Positions 58,560 to 64,000 of a stretch of 64,000 bases of DNA are shown in pieces. Made by a program: the position numbers and the translations under genes. Position 1 is the stretch's first letter; each line of letters begins with the position of its first letter. This stretch comes from Blakeslea trispora. Taxonomy: Eukaryota; Mucoromycota; Mucoromycetes; Mucorales; Choanephoraceae. Location of the stretch: contig JAIWNE010000010.1 of NCBI GenBank assembly GCA_025331445.1, forward strand, positions 310,001-374,000. Reading direction: 5' to 3'. The notes under the pieces are model-generated. The model had not been told where the DNA came from and ran no database searches. It saw nothing but the letters and a program-made list of their open reading frames with translations.

Positions 58560-59032
58560 ATGCTCGGAAGAGATTGAAAGAGAAAGCACCTATAAATACA
58601 CTAATGCTAGCGTACTAGACCAGTGTTGTTTGGTTTCTTCTTTGTCGACTTTTTCAAAATAAAACTGCTACTGGTATAAAAAGAGGTTTACCTCATGGAA
58701 CTAATTCATTACACTTTACATTGTTTGTAGAAGAAATCGTTTCTGTTTTGAACAAGCTTGGATTGAAGAACATGTACATTGTTATGGACAATGCTGCCAT
58801 TCACAAAACACCAAAAGTCCTGAAAGCAATTAGGGATAGTGGACACTATACTTTATTTGTACCCCCTCACTCGCCCATGTTGAATCCTATTGAAGAATAT
58901 TGGGTTAAAATCAAGCCAGTAGTACGCAAAACTCCACTTGCAAAGAATGAAATGATTGCTGATAGAATAGAAGAAGCAGCAAAGGCAGTTACAGCAAAAA
59001 ACTGTAGAGGTTGGATTCGCCATTCCCCATAG
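58560..59032 (+). mobile_element. Tc1/IS630-like DDE transposase relic
   Basis: A 103-codon frame gives the catalytic part: KNMYIVMDNAAIHKTPKV with the second catalytic Asp, and SPMLNPIEEYWVKIK with the catalytic Glu at the usual spacing. Before it, in a frame that contains a stop at 58619, are ARKRLKEKAPINT and KRGLPHGTNSLHFTLFVEEI, the segment that normally precedes the second Asp. The first catalytic Asp, the DNA-binding N-terminus and inverted repeats were not found. About 500 bases upstream (58053-58559) hold nothing clear beyond a possible further degraded piece near 58420-58530. Confidence 0.8.
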
Positions 59033-59131
59033 GCAATTTCCAAAATATCGCAATATAGAGAGATTACAAATAAATAGTTAAATTGTTTTGATATTTATTT
59101 CAGTAAAAACTTTTACTCTTCAACCAAAGCA

Positions 59132-61131
59132 CTAATTCGCATTTGTGAAGAAGGGACCAAGAAGATGCATCCCAACTTTATCGCTTTCTTCTGTTAACTT
59201 CAATATGCTGGGGTTTATAGTTGTTTCTAGTGTTTCCGATGGAGGCTTGGAGAAACGATACTCTACAAGCTTTTTCTTGTGTTCTTCTTGAAGTTTCAGC
59301 ATGGTATCAGTAGTTTCTTCAAGTAAACTCTTGTAAAGTATAAAATTGTTACTTGCGTACTCTTCATTCATTACAGAAATCATTTTTTTGTGAAAATTAC
59401 CTTCATTGACCAGTAGAAGTTTATTATGTTTAATAATTCTTCATCTCGTTTTTCAAACTCTGGTTGCAAATGGAGTTTTCTCTCCAACCAAAGTTCATAA
59501 GCTCTTCCTTCATGCTCGTACCTAAGGCTCCATAAGTAAATCGTTTTTTCTAGGCATTTAGTCGTTAATAACTTTGTAAATTTAGCAGAATTATATATTT
59601 GTACCTGCAGCATGAGTGAAGAAGACCTTCATCTGACCAAACTGTTCAATCGAGGCAAAATAAAAAGCATCTGCAATCGTTTTTAACATTGACAATGCTC
59701 CAAATAACCCCTTGTGGTGGTCAAATGATATTTTTGAGCAATCAGTACACCCGAAATGAGATGATGTTTCAAGTAATAAAATCTCTAGGCGATGAATGCC
59801 ATAGAGTGTTATTATTCCGTCTGCCTTGTATTGTCCTGCATCATCTCGATACAAACCCGCAGAATCCAATTGGGTGGACATTGCTTTTAATGGTATTTCA
59901 CCAACCGTGAACTCTGATTGACTTTTTTCTCTAGTTTCAAACAATGCATTGGCTGTAATCTTTAAATATGGGTATATGTACAAATCGTTGAATATTGATT
60001 CAAACTCTTTAATATTCTGCGTTGTCTTGTACAAATTGTAGCTATTATAACAAATTATTATTAGATTTTTATACTTTATTTCTGTGTATTTCTTACCTAG
60101 CGTTAAATATTCCTTGGACGAATTCCATTGCTATTTCATCTTTCTCTTCAAATTCTGGAATATTTTTGATATTTCTTTTATACTTGTACTTTCCTATGAA
60201 TGTATGGTTAAATAACGTATAGCTACTATCGATTGGAAGTTATAACTTACACTATTCATGACTTTATTTACATATGGTATAATGGCTGCTGGAAGTGGGT
60301 ATGGCTTTTCTTCTTCACGTATTTTTAAATGTCTAGCGTAAATATTTTGATCCAAGTTTGGTTTTGCTGAGACACCCTTTCCACATCTGATGATACCGTG
60401 ATTTTCTGGGCTGAATGGATGAAAATTTCCTGCAATTTCTTTGTTCCTTAAAAATTCTAACCAATCCTTCCAAACACTGGAGCTCTTCAAAAAAAAAAAA
60501 GACTTCAATAAAAAAAGTTCTTCAATCATAATTTGCCTTACCTTGTCATTCCCTTTTCCTTTTTTATAGTTACTATGTTCTTCTTCTTGTGTTTCTAGAC
60601 AGCGTTTCTTTTCAGATTTACCGAGGGTTTCCTAATGATAACAATAAGTATAATGTACTCACAATATATGTTATTAATTGCAGCATTACATTAACACTTA
60701 AACTGCTATTAGCTATGGTATGATTATTTCCAGTGATGACAATACTGTTGTGAATTGGTCTTTCTTTCTTTGAACAGCTTAATTTTGCTATATTTGCCTT
60801 GATAGTAGCTTTACTTGGCTATATCATTGCAATTAGTATAATAATAGTAATAAGCTTTATATGGATACACGTACAATATTTCTACTTTTTAAGAATGAAG
60901 CATATTCAATAACTTCCTTTGGAACATCAGAGTTAATGATCCAGTCTAGATCATCTTTGTAGTCCATCGCAACAACGTTGAATTTTTTGAGTTTGTTTAA
61001 GTCTTCATGAGTTTGGATGTAATAGTTGAAAAAGTCCCATTCCGCCGCGCCATTTGTATGAAAAAAAACTCTCTATTCTTATTGCTAGAATGGGGTGCTT
61101 TAAAATCTTTTAGATTATCGTCTAGTTTCAT
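59132..61131 (-). CDS. Uncharacterised multi-exon protein, probably Mucoromycota-specific
   Basis: At least eight exons on the minus strand form a coherent protein of about 480-520 residues. Blocks in order: EWDFFNYYIQTHEDLNKLKK; DDLDWIINSDVPKEVIEYAS; a polar region; WKDWLEFLRNKEIAG; ENHGIIRCGKG; LKITANALFETREKS; GLYRDDAGQYKADGIITLYG; LEILLLETSSHFGCTDCSKI; FDHHKGLFGALSMLKTIADA; GQMKVFFTHAAGT; YLWSLRYEHEGRAYELW; a coiled C-terminus. I recall similar uncharacterised proteins in Mucorales. KADG followed by EILLLETS resembles a PD-(D/E)XK-like core with the final Lys replaced, but this is speculative. The first exon may be shifted at a run of eight T (near 61061-61068), where ATG-led and conserved frames differ. 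A transposase relic lies just downstream. Confidence 0.65.
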
Positions 61132-61332
61132 ATTCTAGTTGTTAGGAAACGAAAAGAAGGCAATCAAATTTAGTACTCTGCTCTTTTTTTTTGCAAGTTG
61201 AGAGGGTTATACTGAAAATGCACTGCATAAAATACAAAGGTAATGGGTAGCAAAATGTCAGGGAAAGAAAAATATGTTCTTTAATGAATTTATGAGTTTT
61301 GATTTAATTGTATTATAGTATTGATTGAACGA

Positions 61333-61720
61333 TTAAATATCAAAAGAGCAATCAGGAATTCCTTGTTTTCCAAGGCAAATGGGACAAAAGCAATCAGAAG
61401 TGTCAAAAATGGCAAAGTAGGAGTATTTAGTATAGTTGCATGAAAGCGGATCATGTTTGGCATAATCATCAGATACTATTGGCTAATGGAATAAAACATC
61501 ATCATTTAAAAATTTATTGGTATGCCATTTCAGTTCAGTAAACTGCTTTCTTTTTTTTTTTCCTTTTTCTTTTCTTACAAATACTCTCTTCATTGCAAAC
61601 AAACATGATCGGGTCGGGATAAGTTGATTTGTTCTCTTATCTTGGTAACCGCTATCTTTATACTGTAGGGCAAAAGCAAGGTATACGGATAGTTCGGTTG
61701 TGAGCAATCTCCGTGGGCTT
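61333..61720 (-). pseudogene. Broken ORF with a single in-frame stop
   Basis: A frame on the minus strand reads LSVYLAFALQYKDSGYQDK and LIPTRSCLFAMKRVF. A probable short intron (GTAAGA...GCAG) follows, then TELKWHTNKFLNDD and a TAG. The same frame continues for 47 codons with YFAIFDTSDCFCPICLGKQG before a TAA. Both parts have natural composition, and the second has a Cys-rich C-x-C-x2-C pattern. Either the TAG inactivates the gene or it sits in an unrecognised intron. No start codon or family was identified. Confidence 0.4.
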
Positions 61721-62465
61721 GGTGGAATCCCTAATACGCGACGCAGCTAAGGCACGTTCCAAGAGCTGGCTTACTTGAGAATTGTTACTTGATTGTAATG
61801 TTCACTAGTAAGTTGCTCATCGAGATTGCTTTTGTTTAATGTGATGCTTACACCAAATATATATCTATTTATATATAAGGTAAAAAAAGATATTACTTTT
61901 TTTATTCATATTCTTTGTATTAATGTCCATCTTTTCTTTGTATCTTATAACTTCTTTATTGACTTGTTTTCTTTGATCTCCCAACTTCCCTTTGCCGTGT
62001 GTTGATATTACCATTGCGATGTCGGGAGAGGCTCTTTGACATTTATTTTGGGCTATTTCCTTATTTTCCTTCTGGAATTAATTGTACTTTCACCCTTTCG
62101 TTGTTAATCCTGTTAGTATCAAAGCTTGTTTGCTTTGAAAACCAAGAAGTATTGAAAGTTTTCTTTGCTCAATAGCAACAATAATAATATATTTAAATAG
62201 GCTTTTATATTATAAAGTTAGGAAGTAACACGCAGTGCTATCTTTAACCTTTAGTTCGTGATGTTGCCTCTTAAGTTCTTAATTGTTGTTCTTAACTCAC
62301 AGTTTTGGAAAAGCTCTCAGGAAAAATATCCCTAAATTTCTATTGATCAGAAAGAATTTCTCTTGCTCAGACTACAAATTTTATTTTCAAACGCAAATCA
62401 CTGTATTTCTTTTTTTCTCTTTTCTTGCTTCTCTGCTTTTTTTTTCTCCTTTCAACTTACATTAA
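61721..62465. other. Intergenic region upstream of cytochrome b561 gene
   Basis: No gene supported. The last 60 bases before the start codon are strongly C/T-rich, as in many fungal promoters. Confidence 0.5.
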
Positions 62466-63226
62466 ATGGAACATACTGAACATAGTTCATTATTGGACAC
62501 TACTGGAAAACCAGATAAAAGGGATACCTATGCAAAATGGAGTATTCTAGCTGGTGTTGCAACATTTGTTGCACTTGTGCTGTCGGTTCTAGTCCGTTTA
62601 CCAGTTAATCTTTTTACAGGCCATCCTGTATTTATGATGGTATTAGTCATATGTGCTACGGAAGGAATTGCATTATTGCAACCTACAAAAACACCATCAG
62701 AAAAGAAGCAAGGCTTGAGGAAACATGCCATTGTACAATCAATCACCTATCTTTCGGCCATTGGTGGTTTTTCTTTCATTTTTTATAACAAAGTGGTTGC
62801 AGGAAAACATCATTTCGAATCGTAAAGAGAAATATGTCCTTTTTTTTTCTTTGGCTTTACTAAATTTCTAGCCAACTAACGCATCATTTCTAAAAAAAAA
62901 AAAATAGTTTCCATGGTAAATTAGGTCTCTTTGTATTCATCTTTTTGACTGTTCAGCTTATCTTTGGAATCACCATGGCCTATTTTCCACAACAGGTATT
63001 TGGCTCGGTTGACAAAGGAAAGAGTCTCTGGAAATTTCATCGTATCTCTGGCTACATCTTGCTGAGTTTAGTCTGGCTCACTGCTCAATTGGGTGTTAGA
63101 GCAGATTACATGTACAACAATCTCTACAGCACCCAGCTTATCTGGTTGCATTGGGTAGCTGTTGCACTCGTAGTATTTGGTGTTCTAAGTCGAATTCGCC
63201 TCACAAAATGGGGTCTTAAGTTTTAA
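62466..63226 (+). CDS. Cytochrome b561-type transmembrane electron carrier
   Basis: Six-helix di-heme membrane protein of the b561 family, which moves electrons across endomembranes, for example from ascorbate to ferric iron. Two exons (62466 to about 62822, then about 62909-63226) give about 225 residues. Four His expected to bind the two hemes are present in successive helices: FTGHPVFMM, LRKHAIVQ, FHGKLG and WKFHRISGY. The N-terminal 20 residues are cytosolic. Among b561 groups it looks closest to CYB561D-like proteins without a DOMON domain. Downstream, about 165 bases separate it from the BAG gene. Confidence 0.9.
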
Positions 63227-63391
63227 TTTATGCTATTCATCCTAATTGATCACTAAACACAAAGACACACACAACACACATCTTGCTGGGTTTTAAACAA
63301 TGAGTTTTTTTGCTGGCAAATGAGCATTTGAGGAGTGTTCATTTTACCCTCTTTTTTTTTTCTTTTTTTGTTGTTTGTGTACCTTTTTTCT

Positions 63392-64000
63392 ATGTACAGC
63401 CTATTCTACCTTGTCTTTCTATTCTGGAAAGTGTTCTTGGTCTCTATTAAAGCTTTCTTTAACTATCACAAAGTATCTAAAAGAGAGAGAAGAACGACCA
63501 TCACATTAGTTTGGAATGACAAAAAACTACAACTCAACCTTAAAGAATTCGAAAAAGGGTTCGATGAAGCTACTGTACGAGATCTGAAAGAGAAGATCAA
63601 GCTAATGACGGATGTTCCTATCGCTTCTATGAAACTTCAAGTATCTGGAGGTAATATAGATGTCTCTGTCTCTTTAATAGCAAACAAGCTAAAAATTCAT
63701 TTTGTATATAAGCCAATATGAAGGATGATACAGCAACATTAGGTAGTCTCGGTGTTCGCAAAGGCTCTGTGATTACATTAAATGGAAACAAAGTAGATGT
63801 AAGTAATAGACACACACAAAAAAGAGAGAGCTTTCTTTTAACCGTGTAATATCTAGGAATCGGTAGTCAAACAAACTGCTTCGGGCAATCCAGAAGAATA
63901 TGCATTGATGCTTCGTATTGCTGGTGTAGTTGATACAATAGAAAAATCAGTTACGGTCAAACTAGAGGAATTCGAGAAATCATTAGAAGAGGATCAAAAT
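63392..64000 (+). CDS. BAG-domain Hsp70 co-chaperone with N-terminal membrane anchor (cut by window end)
   Basis: Nucleotide-exchange-type Hsp70 regulator similar to fission yeast Bag102. The first exon encodes a membrane anchor (MYSLFYLVFLFWKVFLVS) and a ubiquitin-like domain with TITLVWNDKKLQLNL and RDLKEKIKLMTDVP. Exon 2 (from about 63713) completes it with LGSLGVRKGSVITLNG. Exon 3 (from 63857) begins the BAG domain (EYALMLRIAGVVDTIEKSV) and runs off the window. Introns are GT-AG with matching phases. The start is the Met at 63392; the frame is open upstream but the Met precedes the anchor directly. Probably at ER or nuclear membrane. Confidence 0.88.

Overview
The window looks like nuclear DNA of an early-diverging fungus, most likely a Mucoromycota (Mucorales) genome. 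It is AT-rich, and its genes are cut by many 50-75 nt GT-AG introns with ACTAAC-like branch sites. It also has many A/T homopolymers, a secreted GH46-type chitosanase (these fungi have chitosan walls), and a gene of unknown family that I recall, without being able to check, as Mucorales-restricted. No rRNA, tRNA or CRISPR array was recognised.

Layout. 1-3.8 kb: no gene seen. 3.8-8.3 kb: VTS1-like SAM-domain RNA regulator (+), short-chain dehydrogenase (-) and a multipass membrane protein (-). 10.35-11.5 kb: beta-trefoil/CipC fusion (-). 11.7-16.4 kb: repeat-rich, with dispersed repeats, a 74-bp duplication, microsatellites and a small gene relic. 16.4-20.3 kb: KCNAB-type aldo-keto reductase with an 18-nt microexon and the chitosanase (both -). 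20.3-22.8 kb: a second dispersed-repeat copy holding a 13-bp minisatellite. 22.8-26.6 kb: Tvp38-like VTT protein, V-ATPase subunit c'' and a frameshifted SUR2-like sphingolipid hydroxylase (all +). 26.9-29.2 kb: Ty3/gypsy integrase relic, YOP1 (-) and a foldback element. 29.6-32.4 kb: Wee1-type kinase and Cwf18/CCDC12 (both -). 33.3-42.1 kb: MED14 (+), then VPS9 and an Iml2/TTC39 protein (both -). 42.9-48 kb: RPL17 (-), RPL15 (+) and a mucin-like single-pass surface protein (-). 50.9-58.1 kb: SAM methyltransferase (-), a large DEDDy exonuclease with a second decayed exonuclease-like domain (-), and NC2-alpha/BUR6 (+). 58.5-61.7 kb: Tc1/IS630-like transposase relic, the unknown multi-exon gene (-) and a broken ORF. 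62.5-64 kb: cytochrome b561 protein and the 5' part of a BAG co-chaperone (both +).

Most genes are housekeeping: transcription (MED14, BUR6), splicing (Cwf18), translation (RPL15, RPL17), mRNA control (VTS1), cell cycle (Wee1), and endomembrane function (VPS9, YOP1, Tvp38-like, V-ATPase). They do not form an obvious pathway cluster. The unusual material lies between them: decayed mobile elements, two dispersed repeat pairs, a palindromic MITE-like element, and proteins with uncommon architecture. Exon joins were read by eye from splice sites, reading frame and family similarity recalled from memory; no search was run.
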